A stretch of 64,000 nucleotides of DNA from the NCBI RefSeq assembly GCF_051307045.1, contig NZ_CP150452.1, forward strand, positions 3,782,001 through 3,846,000, read 5' to 3'. Made by a program: the position numbers and the translations under genes. Numbering within the stretch: the first letter of the stretch is position 1; every line of letters starts with the position of its first letter. This stretch comes from Dryocola sp031988645 (GTDB lineage: Bacteria > Pseudomonadota > Gammaproteobacteria > Enterobacterales > Enterobacteriaceae). Positions 20,035 to 28,848 of this stretch are shown in pieces. A model generated the notes under the pieces. That model did not search any database. It was not told where the DNA came from and was given only the letters and a program-made list of their open reading frames with translations.

Positions 20035-21012
20035 TTAAGCTCGATCCACCGGGAATGCCAGCACGTCCGCCAGGCTGTCAGCGCCTAAGGCCAGCATAAT
20101 CAGACGGTCGACGCCCAGCGCCACGCCAGAGCAATCCGGCAGCCCCGCTTTCAACGCTTCGAGCAGATTCATATCAATAGGCTGCTGCGCCAAGCCACGC
20201 GCGGCGCGCTTGCGGTTATCCTGTTCGAAACGCTGCTGCTGCTCGCGGGCGTCGGTCAGCTCATGGAAGCCGTTCGCCAGCTCAATGCCTTTGAAGTAGA
20301 CCTCAAAACGTTCCGCCACGCGGTGATCTTCGGTGCTGATTTGCGCAAGCGCCGCCTGGCTTGCCGGGAAGTGATAAATAAAGGCCGGCTTATCTTTGCC
20401 GATGCGCGGTTCAACGCCCATGGTGAACAGCAGCTGCAGCAGCGTGTCGCGATCCTCTTCCTCGTCGGCAATATTGCTCAAATCAAGTTTTGCCGCCGCT
20501 TCGCGCAGCTGGGTTTTATCGGCCGACAGCGGATCGATTTCCAGGTGGCGCTGGAAAGCCTGCTGGTAGGAAAGCGACTCCGCAGCCTCGCATTCCAGAA
20601 CCTGCTGCAGCAGATCGTCCACTTCATTCATCAGGCGATACATGTCGTAGTGCGGGCGATACCACTCCAGCATGGTAAATTCCGGGTTGTGATGGCGGCC
20701 CATTTCTTCGTTACGGAAACTGCGGCACAGCTGGAAAACCGGGCCTACGCCTGCGGCCAGCAGGCGCTTCATGTGGTACTCCGGGCTGGTCATCAGGTAC
20801 AGATTGACGCCCTGAGAATGGCCGGGACCAACAAAACGGGTTTCAAACGGGACCAGATGAATATCGGTTACCGTCGCCTGGCTCATGCAGGGTGTTTCCA
20901 CCTCCAGTACGCCGCGGTCGGCAAAAAAACGCCGAATTTCCGCCATAATAGCGGCGCGTTTCAACAGGTTGGGGATGGATGCGCTCGGCTGCCAGGTGGC
21001 CGTTTCGCTCAT
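20035..21012 (-). CDS. epmA: EF-P (R)-beta-lysine ligase EpmA
   Basis: EpmA (PoxA/GenX) is a truncated class II lysyl-tRNA synthetase paralogue that joins (R)-beta-lysine to Lys34 of EF-P. The 325-residue protein starts MSETATWQPS and has class II motif 2 (FRNEEMGRHHNPEFTMLEWY) and motif 3 (GVALGVDRLIMLALG), with no anticodon-binding domain. Its target (efp) and the partner EpmB are also in this window. It diverges from frdA over a 327-base control region. Confidence 0.96.
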   Translation of the reverse strand: MSETATWQPSASIPNLLKRAAIMAEIRRFFADRGVLEVETPCMSQATVTDIHLVPFETRFVGPGHSQGVNLYLMTSPEYHMKRLLAAGVGPVFQLCRSFRNEEMGRHHNPEFTMLEWYRPHYDMYRLMNEVDDLLQQVLECEAAESLSYQQAFQRHLEIDPLSADKTQLREAAAKLDLSNIADEEEDRDTLLQLLFTMGVEPRIGKDKPAFIYHFPASQAALAQISTEDHRVAERFEVYFKGIELANGFHELTDAREQQQRFEQDNRKRAARGLAQQPIDMNLLEALKAGLPDCSGVALGVDRLIMLALGADSLADVLAFPVDRA

Positions 21013-21186
21013 GAGGTAATCTCCGTAGTCAAACAAGGCGAGGAAGTCTACTCGCATCGCCCAAGGGAGACAAATTTTGCGCAGCAAAAGGGCCGATAAT
21101 GTTAACAACCTTCGCATCAACGGCGGTCATTCCGTGATGGAACTCATTACTGCAGGTAATTAATTGCTGCAAAGAACAGCAAAAAA

Positions 21187-21200
21187 ATCGAACGCGTCAA
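21187..21200 (+). promoter_or_regulatory. FNR-like site upstream of frdA
   Basis: The sequence ATCGAACGCGTCAA, read in reverse as TTGACGCGTTCGAT, resembles the FNR consensus TTGATNNNNATCAA and lies about 140 bases before frdA. It resembles the FNR region of E. coli frd from memory. The rest of the 327-base gap between epmA and frdA shows no gene. Confidence 0.5.
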
Positions 21201-21339
21201 ATTTCCTTAAAATCCCTCCGGTTATAATCCCCTACCTACAAAGGAGCAGGGAAAAACCCTTTCGCAACCGCTTCTGCCGTTCAGACGGGCTACCTTTGGG
21301 GATAAGCGTTGCGAAATAACTAAAAACTGGAGGAATGTC

Positions 21340-23131
21340 GTGCAAATATTTCAAGCCGATCTCGCCATCATTGGCGCTGGCGGAGCGGGCCTGAGAGCGG
21401 CCATTGCGGCAGCGCAGGCCAATCCACAGGCTAAAATCGCTCTGATTTCCAAAGTCTATCCGATGCGCAGCCACACCGTTGCGGCCGAAGGCGGTTCCGC
21501 CGCCGTCGCGCAGGATCACGACAGTTTTGAGTACCATTTCCACGACACGGTTTCCGGCGGCGACTGGCTGTGCGAGCAGGATGTGGTGGATTACTTCGTT
21601 CACCATTGCCCCACCGAGATGACGCAGCTTGAACAATGGGGATGCCCATGGAGCCGTCGTGCGGACGGGTCGGTTAACGTGCGCCGCTTCGGCGGCATGA
21701 AAATCGAGCGCACCTGGTTTGCCGCAGATAAAACCGGCTTCCATATGCTGCACACCCTGTTCCAGACCTCGTTACAGTTCCCGCAGATCCAGCGCTTCGA
21801 TGAGCATTTCGTCCTCGACATTCTGGTGGACGACGGCCAGGCCCGCGGCCTGGTGGCCATGAACATGATGGAAGGCACGCTGGTTCAAATCCGCGCCAAC
21901 GCCGTGGTAATGGCCACCGGCGGAGCGGGGCCGCGTGTATCGCTACAACACCAACGGCGGCATCGTTACCGGCGACGGTATGGGCATGGCGCTAAGCCAC
22001 GGCGTACCGCTGCGTGATATGGAGTTTGTTCAGTATCACCCAACCGGCCTGCCCGGCTCCGGCATCCTGATGACGGAAGGCTGCCGCGGCGAGGGCGGCA
22101 TCCTGGTCAATAAAGACGGCTACCGCTATCTGCAGGATTACGGCATGGGGCCGGAAACCCCGCTTGGCCAGCCGAAGAACAAATACATGGAGCTGGGCCC
22201 GCGCGATAAGGTATCCCAGGCTTTCTGGCACGAATGGCGCGCGGGCCGCACCGTTCCCACTCCGCGGGGCGACGTGGTTTATCTCGATTTACGCCATCTG
22301 GGCGAGAAAAAGCTTCTTGAACGCCTGCCGTTCATCTGCGAGCTGGCGAAGGCCTACGTGGGCGTCGATCCGGTGAAAGATCCGATTCCCGTGCGTCCTA
22401 CCGCGCACTACACCATGGGCGGCATCGAAACCGATACCCAATGTGAAACCCGTATCAGGGGGCTGTTCGCCGTCGGCGAATGTTCCTCCGTCGGCCTGCA
22501 CGGGGCGAATCGCCTGGGCTCCAACTCCCTTGCGGAACTCGTCGTGTTCGGCCGTCTGGCGGGCGAACAGGCGATGCATCGCGCCAACGGCGCGCAGCCT
22601 GCAAACGACGCGGCGCTGAACGCGCAGGCGGCGGATGTCGAGAGCCGCCTGAAGCAGCTGGTCAACCAGGAAGGCAACGAAAACTGGGCGAAAATCCGCG
22701 ACGAAATGGGCCTGTCCATGGAGGAAGGCTGCGGCATTTACCGCACGACGGAGCTGATGCAGAAGACCATCGACAAGCTGGCGGAGCTGCAGGAGCGCTT
22801 TAAGCGCGTGCGCATTACCGACAGCTCCAGCGTGTTTAACACCGACCTGCTCTACACCATCGAGCTGGGCCACGGGCTGAACGTCGCGGAGTGTATGGCG
22901 CATTCGGCGATGGCGCGCAAGGAGTCCCGCGGCGCGCACCAGCGTCTTGACGAAGGCTGCACCGAGCGTGACGACGTCAACTTCCTGAAACATACCCTCG
23001 CGTTCCGCGATGCGCACGGCGCTACCCGTCTGGACTACAGCGACGTGAAAATCACTACCCTGCCACCGGCAAAACGCGTCTACGGTGCGGAAGCAGAAGC
23101 AGCCGACAAGAAGGAGGCGACGAATGGCTGA
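21340..23131 (+). CDS. frdA: Fumarate reductase flavoprotein subunit (frameshift in this sequence)
   Basis: FrdA reduces fumarate to succinate with covalent FAD during anaerobic respiration. The GTG start follows GGAGG and gives the typical VQIFQADLAIIGAGGAGLRA. The flavinylated His is in RSHTVAAEGG, and active-site HPTGLPGSG and HYTMGGIETD follow. The frame breaks at 21927-21932 (GGGGCC for GGGCC) in the expected ATGGAGRVYRYNTNGG. Corrected length is 596 residues. It overlaps frdB by 8 bases at the head of frdABCD. Confidence 0.95.
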
Positions 23132-23861
23132 TGTGATGAAGACCCTGAAAATCGAAGTGGTGCGCTATAACCCGGAAACGGACAGCGAGCCGCACGGCGT
23201 CATCTACGAGGTTCCTTACGATGAGCAAACCTCGCTGCTGGATGCGCTGGGCTACATCAAAGACAATCTTGCGCCGGACCTGAGCTACCGCTGGTCATGC
23301 CGCATGGCGATTTGCGGCTCCTGCGGGATGATGGTTAACCGCGTGCCGAAGCTTGCCTGTAAGACCTTCCTGCGCGAATACACCCGGGGCATGAAGGTAG
23401 AGGCGCTGGCAAACTTCCCTATCGAGCGCGATTTGGTGGTCGATATGACCCACTTTATCGAAAGCCTGGAGGCGATTAAGCCGTACATCATCGGTAACCC
23501 GCGCACGCCGGACCAGGGGCCCAACACGCAGACGCCTGCGCAGATGGCTAAATACCATCAGTTCTCCGGCTGCATCAACTGCGGCCTGTGTTACGCAGCC
23601 TGTCCGCAGTTTGGGCTTAACCCGGAGTTTATCGGCCCGGCGGCGATCACCCTCGCGCATCGTTATAACCTGGATAACCGCGACCACGGCAAAAAGCAGC
23701 GTATGGCGCAGCTAAACGGCCAGAACGGCGTCTGGACCTGCACCTTCGTGGGCTACTGCTCGGAAGTTTGTCCGAAGCATGTCGATCCGGCGGCCGCCAT
23801 CCAGCAGGGCAAGGTCGAAAGCTCGAAAGACTTTTTGATAGCCACCCTGAAACCACGCTAA
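23124..23861 (+). CDS. frdB: Fumarate reductase iron-sulfur subunit
   Basis: FrdB carries electrons from menaquinol at FrdCD to FrdA. The 245-residue product has the 2Fe-2S cysteines in SCRMAICGSCGMMVN and later LACKTF, and two ferredoxin-type motifs: CINCGLCYAACPQ and CTFVGYCSEVCPKHVDP. ATG at 23124 overlaps the end of frdA, supporting coupled translation. Confidence 0.97.
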   Translation: MADVMKTLKIEVVRYNPETDSEPHGVIYEVPYDEQTSLLDALGYIKDNLAPDLSYRWSCRMAICGSCGMMVNRVPKLACKTFLREYTRGMKVEALANFPIERDLVVDMTHFIESLEAIKPYIIGNPRTPDQGPNTQTPAQMAKYHQFSGCINCGLCYAACPQFGLNPEFIGPAAITLAHRYNLDNRDHGKKQRMAQLNGQNGVWTCTFVGYCSEVCPKHVDPAAAIQQGKVESSKDFLIATLKPR

Positions 23862-23871
23862 GGAGTGCACA

Positions 23872-24267
23872 ATGACCACGAAACGTAAGCCGTACGTTCG
23901 CACTATGGCCCCCACCTGGTGGCAAAAACTGGGCTTCTATCGCTTTTATATGCTGCGCGAAGGCACCTCGGTGCCGGCGGTATGGTTCAGCATCCTGCTG
24001 ATCTGCGGCCTGTTCGCCTTAAAAAGCGGACCGGAAAGCTGGCAGCACTTTGTCGGTTTTCTGCGTAACCCGATTGTGGCGATCCTGAATATTATCTCTC
24101 TGGCCGCCGCGTTGCTGCACACCAAAACCTGGTTTGAGCTGGCGCCGAAGGCCGCCAACATCATCGTTAAAGACGAAAAAATGGGGCCCGGGCCGGTGAT
24201 TAAAGGGCTGTGGGCGGTGACCGCGATCGCCACGGTCGTCATTTTGTTTGTTGCACTGTTCTGGTAA
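23872..24267 (+). CDS. frdC: Fumarate reductase membrane subunit C
   Basis: FrdC is one of two membrane anchors that hold FrdAB on the inner membrane and bind menaquinone. The 131-residue product has three hydrophobic segments (about 30-50, 60-85 and 105-130) and starts MTTKRKPYVRTMAPTWW, a typical FrdC N-terminus. It follows frdB after 10 bases. Confidence 0.96.
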   Translation: MTTKRKPYVRTMAPTWWQKLGFYRFYMLREGTSVPAVWFSILLICGLFALKSGPESWQHFVGFLRNPIVAILNIISLAAALLHTKTWFELAPKAANIIVKDEKMGPGPVIKGLWAVTAIATVVILFVALFW

Positions 24268-24277
24268 GGAGGACGTT

Positions 24278-24637
24278 ATGATCAATCCCAATCCGAAACG
24301 CTCCGACGAGCCGGTATTCTGGGGCCTGTTTGGGGCCGGCGGCATGTGGAGCGCGATTATTACCCCGGTTATCGTGCTGCTGGTGGGCATTATGCTGCCG
24401 CTCGGCCTGTTCCCCGGCGACGCGCTGGGCTATGACCGGGTGTATGCCTTCGCCCACAGCCTCATCGGCCGCCTGTTCATCTTCCTGGCGATAGTGCTGC
24501 CGCTGTGGTGCGGCCTGCACCGTATTCACCACGCCATGCACGATCTGAAGATTCATGTGCCCTCAGGCAAATGGGTGTTCTACGGGCTTGCGGCGATCCT
24601 GACGGTGGTCACGCTGATCGGTGTGATTACGATCTGA
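24278..24637 (+). CDS. frdD: Fumarate reductase membrane subunit D
   Basis: FrdD pairs with FrdC in the membrane. The 119-residue protein has three predicted helices and the conserved LHRIHHAMHDL segment. A GGAGG ribosome site precedes the ATG. Its last codons overlap the presumed ampC promoter, the same compact arrangement as in E. coli. Confidence 0.96.
   Translation: MINPNPKRSDEPVFWGLFGAGGMWSAIITPVIVLLVGIMLPLGLFPGDALGYDRVYAFAHSLIGRLFIFLAIVLPLWCGLHRIHHAMHDLKIHVPSGKWVFYGLAAILTVVTLIGVITI
24606..24633 (+). promoter_or_regulatory. Weak ampC promoter within frdD
   Basis: A -35 TGGTCA (24606-24611) and a -10 TACGAT (24628-24633) are 16 bases apart inside the end of frdD. The layout matches the low-level E. 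coli ampC promoter (TTGTCA, 16 bases, TACAAT). Both hexamers and the short spacer depart from consensus, so expression should be low. Confidence 0.6.
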
Positions 24638-24654
24638 TTACGGCCTGTTCAGCT

Positions 24655-24685
24655 AAAAGGTCTGCCTCCGGGCGGGCCTTTTTTA
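24655..24685 (+). terminator. frd terminator / ampC attenuator
   Basis: AAAGGTCTGCC-TCC-GGGCGGGCCTTTTTT is a GC-rich hairpin followed by T residues. It lies between the ampC promoter and the ampC start, so it would end frd transcripts and attenuate ampC, as described for E. coli. Confidence 0.85.
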
Positions 24686-24766
24686 TTGGCTTATTTGCTC
24701 AAATCCAACAGACTGAAAGCATCTGCCGGGTCCGGACATTCCGTCGCGCCACTTTATGGAAGAATC

Positions 24767-25918
24767 ATGCTAAAAAAATCACTCTGCTGCGCGTTGCTGC
24801 TCACCGCCTCATGCTCATCCTTTGCCGCTGCGAAAACGCTGACTGAAAAACAGATAGCCCAGGTCGTTGACGACACGCTTGCGCCGCTGCTGAAGGAGCA
24901 GAATATTCCCGGCATGGCGGCGGCAGTCATTTATCGCGGCAAGGCTTACTACTTCACCTACGGCAAGGCGGACGTAGCCCGGAACGTCGCCGTAACAAAA
25001 GAGACGCTGTTCGAATTAGGCTCGGTCAGCAAGACGTTTACCGGCGTGCTGGGCGGCGATAGCGTGGCCCGCGGCGAAATTAAGCTGGGCGATCCGGCAG
25101 CGAAATACTGGCCTGCGCTGACGGGCAGCCAGTGGCGGGATATTACCCTGCTGCATCTGGCGACCTACACCGCCGGCGGCCTGCCGCTGCAGGTGCCTGA
25201 CGAAGTCAGCGACAAGGCGGCCCTGCTGCGCTTCTTTCAAAACTGGCGGCCACAGTGGGCGCCGGGAGCCATGCGCCTGTACGCCAACGCCAGCATTGGC
25301 CTGTTCGGCGCGCTCGCTGTTAAGCCGTCGGGAATGCGCTTTGAGAAGGCCATGACAGAGCGCGTACTCCGGCCCCTGAGCCTTTCTGCCACCTGGATAA
25401 AAGTCCCCGCATCCGCACAATCTCGTTACGCATGGGGCTATCGGGAAGGCAAAGCGGTGCGCGTTTCGCCAGGAATGCTGGATGCCGAAGCCTATGGCAT
25501 AAAATCTTCCGTTGAGGACATGGCGGCCTGGGTTCAGGCCAATATGGATCCTGAGCGGGTGCAAGATGCCGCGCTCAGGCAGGGCATTGCGCTTGCGCAG
25601 TCAAGATACTGGCGGGCAGGAAACCTGTATCAGGGGCTGGGCTGGGAGATGCTCAACTGGCCGCTCAATGCAGCCACCCTCATCAACGACAGCGACGGAA
25701 AGGTGGCGCTTGCCCCGCAGGCCGCCTACGCTATCGACCCCCCCATGCCTGCGGTAAAAGCTTCCTGGGTGCATAAAACGGGTTCAACCGGCGGCTTTGG
25801 CAGCTACGTCGCCTTCATTCCTGAACAGCAGCTCGGCATCGTGCTGCTGGCCAACAAAAACTACCCTAACCCGGCGCGGGTCAAAGCAGGCTATAGGATC
25901 CTTGCGGCTTTGCGGTAA
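24767..25918 (+). CDS. ampC: Class C beta-lactamase AmpC
   Basis: AmpC is a periplasmic serine beta-lactamase acting on cephalosporins. The 383-residue precursor has a signal peptide ending near SSFAAA. The three catalytic motifs are intact: SVSK (nucleophile Ser), YAN (general base Tyr) and KTG in HKTGSTGGFG. I chose ATG 24767, preceded by GGAAGA, over an upstream in-frame start that would place the signal peptide internally. No ampR lies next to it, so it is probably not inducible by the AmpR route. It sits between frdD and blc, so it is the native chromosomal enzyme. Confidence 0.95.
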   Translation: MLKKSLCCALLLTASCSSFAAAKTLTEKQIAQVVDDTLAPLLKEQNIPGMAAAVIYRGKAYYFTYGKADVARNVAVTKETLFELGSVSKTFTGVLGGDSVARGEIKLGDPAAKYWPALTGSQWRDITLLHLATYTAGGLPLQVPDEVSDKAALLRFFQNWRPQWAPGAMRLYANASIGLFGALAVKPSGMRFEKAMTERVLRPLSLSATWIKVPASAQSRYAWGYREGKAVRVSPGMLDAEAYGIKSSVEDMAAWVQANMDPERVQDAALRQGIALAQSRYWRAGNLYQGLGWEMLNWPLNAATLINDSDGKVALAPQAAYAIDPPMPAVKASWVHKTGSTGGFGSYVAFIPEQQLGIVLLANKNYPNPARVKAGYRILAALR

Positions 25919-25924
25919 ACCGAC

Positions 25925-25951
25925 GGGCCTGCCGGCGGCAGGCCTTTTTAA
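25925..25951 (+). terminator. Terminator after ampC
   Basis: GGCCTGCC-GGC-GGCAGGCC followed by TTTTTAA is a strong hairpin with a T-run, 6 bases past the ampC stop codon. Confidence 0.88.
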
Positions 25952-26019
25952 TTTCACCCATCTCCTGCTTTTTTTACGCCGCAATCTACACTTAGCAAAA
26001 AGCTGACAAGGAATAAGCT

Positions 26020-26559
26020 ATGCGCATCTGGCCGATTGTTTCCGCCGTAACGGCGGCGTTTTTGGTTGTTGCCTGCAGTTCTCCTGCCCCGCCTCCAAAC
26101 GTGACGGTGGTGAACAATTTCGATGTTAAACGCTATCTTGGGCAGTGGTACGAAATTGCCCGCTTCGACCACAGTTTCGAGCGTGGCCTGGAGCAGGTGA
26201 CGGCGACCTACAGCCTGAGGGATGACGGCGGTTTGCGGGTGGTCAACCGGGGATTCAACCCGGACAGGCAGATGTGGCAGCAGAGCATCGGCAAAGCCTA
26301 CTTCACCGGCTCGCCGGACCGCGCGGCGCTGAAGGTCTCTTTCTTCGGCCCCTTCTATGGCGGCTATAACATCATTGCCCTCGACAAAGACTATCGCCAT
26401 GCGCTGATATGCGGGCCGAACCGCGATTACCTGTGGATCCTCTCCCGCACGCCGACCATCAGCGACGAGGTGAAGCAACAGATGCTGCAAAGCGCCAGCC
26501 GCCAGGGCTTCCCGGTTGAGAAGCTCCTGTGGATCAAACAGAATGTTAATGGGCGCTGA
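26020..26559 (+). CDS. blc: Outer-membrane lipocalin Blc
   Basis: Blc is a lipoprotein lipocalin of the outer membrane that binds fatty acids and lysophospholipids. The 179-residue precursor has a signal peptide with the lipobox LVVAC, then the lipocalin signature YLGQWYEIARFDHSFERG and the second motif NRDYLWILSR. It follows ampC and overlaps the 3' end of the convergent sugE by 14 bases. Confidence 0.96.
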   Translation: MRIWPIVSAVTAAFLVVACSSPAPPPNVTVVNNFDVKRYLGQWYEIARFDHSFERGLEQVTATYSLRDDGGLRVVNRGFNPDRQMWQQSIGKAYFTGSPDRAALKVSFFGPFYGGYNIIALDKDYRHALICGPNRDYLWILSRTPTISDEVKQQMLQSASRQGFPVEKLLWIKQNVNGR

Positions 26560-26863
26560 GCTTCAGGCCGATAATGCCGACCACAATCAGGGCCAGGCTC
26601 GCCAGACGGGCCGGGCTTGCTGATTCCCCTAACAGCAGGATACCGGCCGTCGCCGCTCCCACCGCGCCAATCCCCGTCCAGACGGCGTAAGCCGTACCGA
26701 CGGGCAGCGTTTTCATCGCCCAGGAAAGCAGCGCCACGCTGGCCACCATCGCCACGATAGTTATCACGCCCGGCCACAGGCGGCTAAAACCCTGGGAATA
26801 TTTCAGGCCGATGGCCCAAACGACTTCCAGAAGACCCGCAATAACCAGGATAATCCAGGACAT
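26546..26863 (-). CDS. sugE: Guanidinium exporter SugE/Gdx (SMR family)
   Basis: This 105-residue four-helix protein is of the small multidrug resistance family, Gdx branch, which exports guanidinium in exchange for protons. The conserved membrane Glu is in AGLLEVVWAIGLKYS, and the WTGIGAVGAA segment is typical of Gdx. A guanidine-II riboswitch lies directly upstream, which supports the guanidinium role. It converges on blc. Confidence 0.95.
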   Translation of the reverse strand: MSWIILVIAGLLEVVWAIGLKYSQGFSRLWPGVITIVAMVASVALLSWAMKTLPVGTAYAVWTGIGAVGAATAGILLLGESASPARLASLALIVVGIIGLKLSAH

Positions 26864-26877
26864 AATAGCTCCAGAAA

Positions 26878-26923
26878 AGGGGCCGTCCCCGTTAAAAAAG
26901 AAACGCTTACGGGTCGTCCCGCA
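26878..26923 (-). promoter_or_regulatory. Guanidine-II (mini-ykkC) riboswitch controlling sugE
   Basis: On the minus strand two short hairpins have ACGR loops: CGGG-ACGA-CCCG (26910-26921) and GGGG-ACGG-CCCC (26879-26890), separated by about 19 bases. This pair of stems with ACGR loops defines the mini-ykkC class. The second hairpin ends shortly before the TGGAG ribosome site of sugE, consistent with control of translation by guanidinium. Confidence 0.9.
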
Positions 26924-27155
26924 AGGCTTGTCGGAAGGAAGATAGTTTAGCATCGGCAACATCGCCGCGCGGAGAAAAAGGATTTTTGCGGCTCAGCGGG
27001 CGTCACGCCAGCTTTCAGCTAAAAAGCTAAGCCAGGAAATAGCTTAAGATTGTTACGTAGATCGTCAATTCAGTTTGCCTGAAACATTCATATGATTAAA
27101 ACGTTTCCCCGTGTCGCTGGAAAGGCTGTAATAATGAAAGTCGTGAACGTTAAAA

Positions 27156-27752
27156 ATGTATAAAATATTACTGATTGACCGATGTTACTATAGCCTGGTG
27201 GGTCTTAGACAATTAATCAATAAAAATAACGCCTTCTGTATTGTTGATACGGATAATTTGCTTATTGCCCGTGAAAAAATTATCCAGTGGCAGCCTAATA
27301 TGGTGATTGTCGATTTTTCCGGATTTTCCGGCGCCCTGCATAATATTCAGCAGCTGTCGGCAATTTATTCCGCCTGCGGTAAATCAACGCGCCTGATGGT
27401 AATGCAAAGCGGCGGTCATCCGCATATTGACGAGTATTGCCGCAAGCAGGGGACGCAGGAGGTATACAGCAAGACTTTGCCTTTGGACGAGCTTCATTCC
27501 CTGATCGAGCAAACGCTAAATACCCGCCCGCCTTTCAGATACCGGCAGCCAAATACGACGTCGCTGCTTACCTTACGCGAAGAGCGCGTCTTAAAGCTGT
27601 GGACGGAAGCGGCAAGTCACGAGATGATTGCGAAGGTAATGGGAATCAGTCCTAAAACGGTTTATACCTACAAGCGTAATATCCGCATGAAATTAGGCGC
27701 CGACAATCGCTTTTCTTTATTTTTAGCGCAGCCGTTAGCCATGGCTGAATAA
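27156..27752 (+). CDS. LuxR-family response-regulator-like protein
   Basis: The 198-residue protein has a receiver-like N-terminal domain (about 1-115) and a LuxR-type helix-turn-helix (about 135-190, LLTLREERVLKLWTEAAS then MIAKVMGISPKTVYTYK). The receiver has only one Asp in the first acidic position (LIDRC) and an unusual site after the candidate phospho-Asp (VIVDFSGFSG), so phosphorylation is doubtful. The composition resembles orphan regulators of the RcsA/BglJ type, but I do not recognise the gene. It is at a spot with no E. coli counterpart and is relatively AT-rich. Confidence 0.8.
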   Translation: MYKILLIDRCYYSLVGLRQLINKNNAFCIVDTDNLLIAREKIIQWQPNMVIVDFSGFSGALHNIQQLSAIYSACGKSTRLMVMQSGGHPHIDEYCRKQGTQEVYSKTLPLDELHSLIEQTLNTRPPFRYRQPNTTSLLTLREERVLKLWTEAASHEMIAKVMGISPKTVYTYKRNIRMKLGADNRFSLFLAQPLAMAE

Positions 27753-27778
27753 CGGTACGGCAACATTTACCGTACCGT
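27752..27778. terminator. Hairpin between the LuxR-type gene and ecnB
   Basis: ACGGTACGG and CCGTACCGT form a perfect 9-bp stem around an 9-base loop at the stop codon of the LuxR-type gene. It lies between two converging genes and could act in both directions, though no long T-run follows. Confidence 0.6.
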
Positions 27779-27789
27779 TGCGGTTTAGA

Positions 27790-27936
27790 TTAGTTCTGTG
27801 CTTTTGTAGCCGCACCAGAGATAGCGCTGCCGCCATCTGAAATATCTTCACCAACGCCGCGCGTGGTATTACATGCGGTCAGCAATGATGAGAGCACCAC
27901 GAGTGAAAAGAACGCTGCAAGAGTTTTCTTAATCAT
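27790..27936 (-). CDS. ecnB: Entericidin B lipoprotein
   Basis: This 48-residue lipoprotein has a signal peptide with the lipobox LLTAC and a mature part reading NTTRGVGEDISDGGSAISG. This matches EcnB, described as a bacteriolytic lipoprotein that may promote programmed lysis in starved cells. It lies just downstream of ecnA. Confidence 0.95.
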   Translation of the reverse strand: MIKKTLAAFFSLVVLSSLLTACNTTRGVGEDISDGGSAISGAATKAQN

Positions 27937-28039
27937 GACATTTTTCCTTTTTTGCCTGTGTGATTGTGTATAGCCACTTAAGCATAGCCAAAAAATGGAA
28001 AGCTGACGCATATGATGGATTTTTTAGGAGTTATGGAAG

Positions 28040-28174
28040 TTATTTGTTGGTCGCGCGCTCGATTGCGCCGCCGAGATGCTGCAGATCTTCGCCAAAACCA
28101 CGCGTCGTATTGCACCCGCTCAGCAAGGTCGCCAGAAAGGCGACAGTGAGCAGCAGCTTTGCCAGTCGATTCAT
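28040..28174 (-). CDS. ecnA: Entericidin A lipoprotein (antidote)
   Basis: This 44-residue lipoprotein has the lipobox TLLSGC followed by NTTRGFGEDLQHLGGAIERA. It matches EcnA, the proposed antidote to EcnB. I chose MNRLAKLLL as start because it begins the signal peptide; upstream in-frame codons are unrelated. The ecnA-ecnB pair lies beside efp as in E. coli. Confidence 0.92.
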   Translation of the reverse strand: MNRLAKLLLTVAFLATLLSGCNTTRGFGEDLQHLGGAIERATNK

Positions 28175-28239
28175 CTTCCCTGCCTTCAACAAGCTGCGGC
28201 GTGGTATGAAAACAAGACCACGCCGCACGCCTTCACGTC

Positions 28240-28807
28240 TTACTTCACGCGAGAAACGTATTCGCCAGAGCGGGTATCAACTTTGATCACTTCGCCAATC
28301 TGTACGAACAATGGAACTTTAACCACCGCGCCGGTAGACAGCGTAGCGGGTTTGCCGCCGGTGCCTGCGGTATCGCCTTTCAGGCCTGGATCGGTTTCAA
28401 CGATTTCCAGCTCCACGAAGTTTGGCGGCTGTATGGCGATTGGACGGCCGTTCCACAGGGTCACGATGCACTCGGCCTGATCCAGCAGCCACTTAGCGTT
28501 ATCGCCGATTGCTTTTTCGTCGGCGGCCCAGCTGCTCGAAGGTTTCGTTATTCATGAAGTGGTAGAACTCACCGTCGTTGTACAGGTAAGTCAGGTTCAT
28601 ATCGATAACGTCTGCGCCTTCGGCGGAGTCGGTAGATTTAAAGGTTTTTTCCACGCGGGTGCCGGTCAGCAGGCGGCGCATTTTAACGCGGGCAAAGGCC
28701 TGGCCTTTACCTGGTTTCACGAACTCGCTGGATTCGACTGCGTAAGGCTCGCCTTCGAACATGATTTTAAGACCGGAACGAAAATCGTTGCTAGAATAAG
28801 TCGCCAT
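28240..28807 (-). CDS. efp: Translation elongation factor P (frameshift in this sequence)
   Basis: EF-P relieves ribosome stalling at polyproline stretches. The modified Lys34 is present in VKPGKGQAF. The frame breaks at 28525-28529, where GGCCC replaces GGCC in the expected FEQLAADEKAIGDNA. Corrected length is 188 residues, normal. The C-terminal domain ends TRSGEYVSRVK. It diverges from epmB over about 40 bases, so EF-P and its modifying enzyme are next to each other. Confidence 0.95.
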
Positions 28808-28848
28808 AAGGCCCTCTGAAATTGTTAATTGGTAGCTTAGCCAAAAAA

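Noticed and set aside
24638..24766. A divergent ampR between frdD and ampC
   Set aside because: Only 129 bases separate the two genes and they hold a promoter end and a terminator, no gene.
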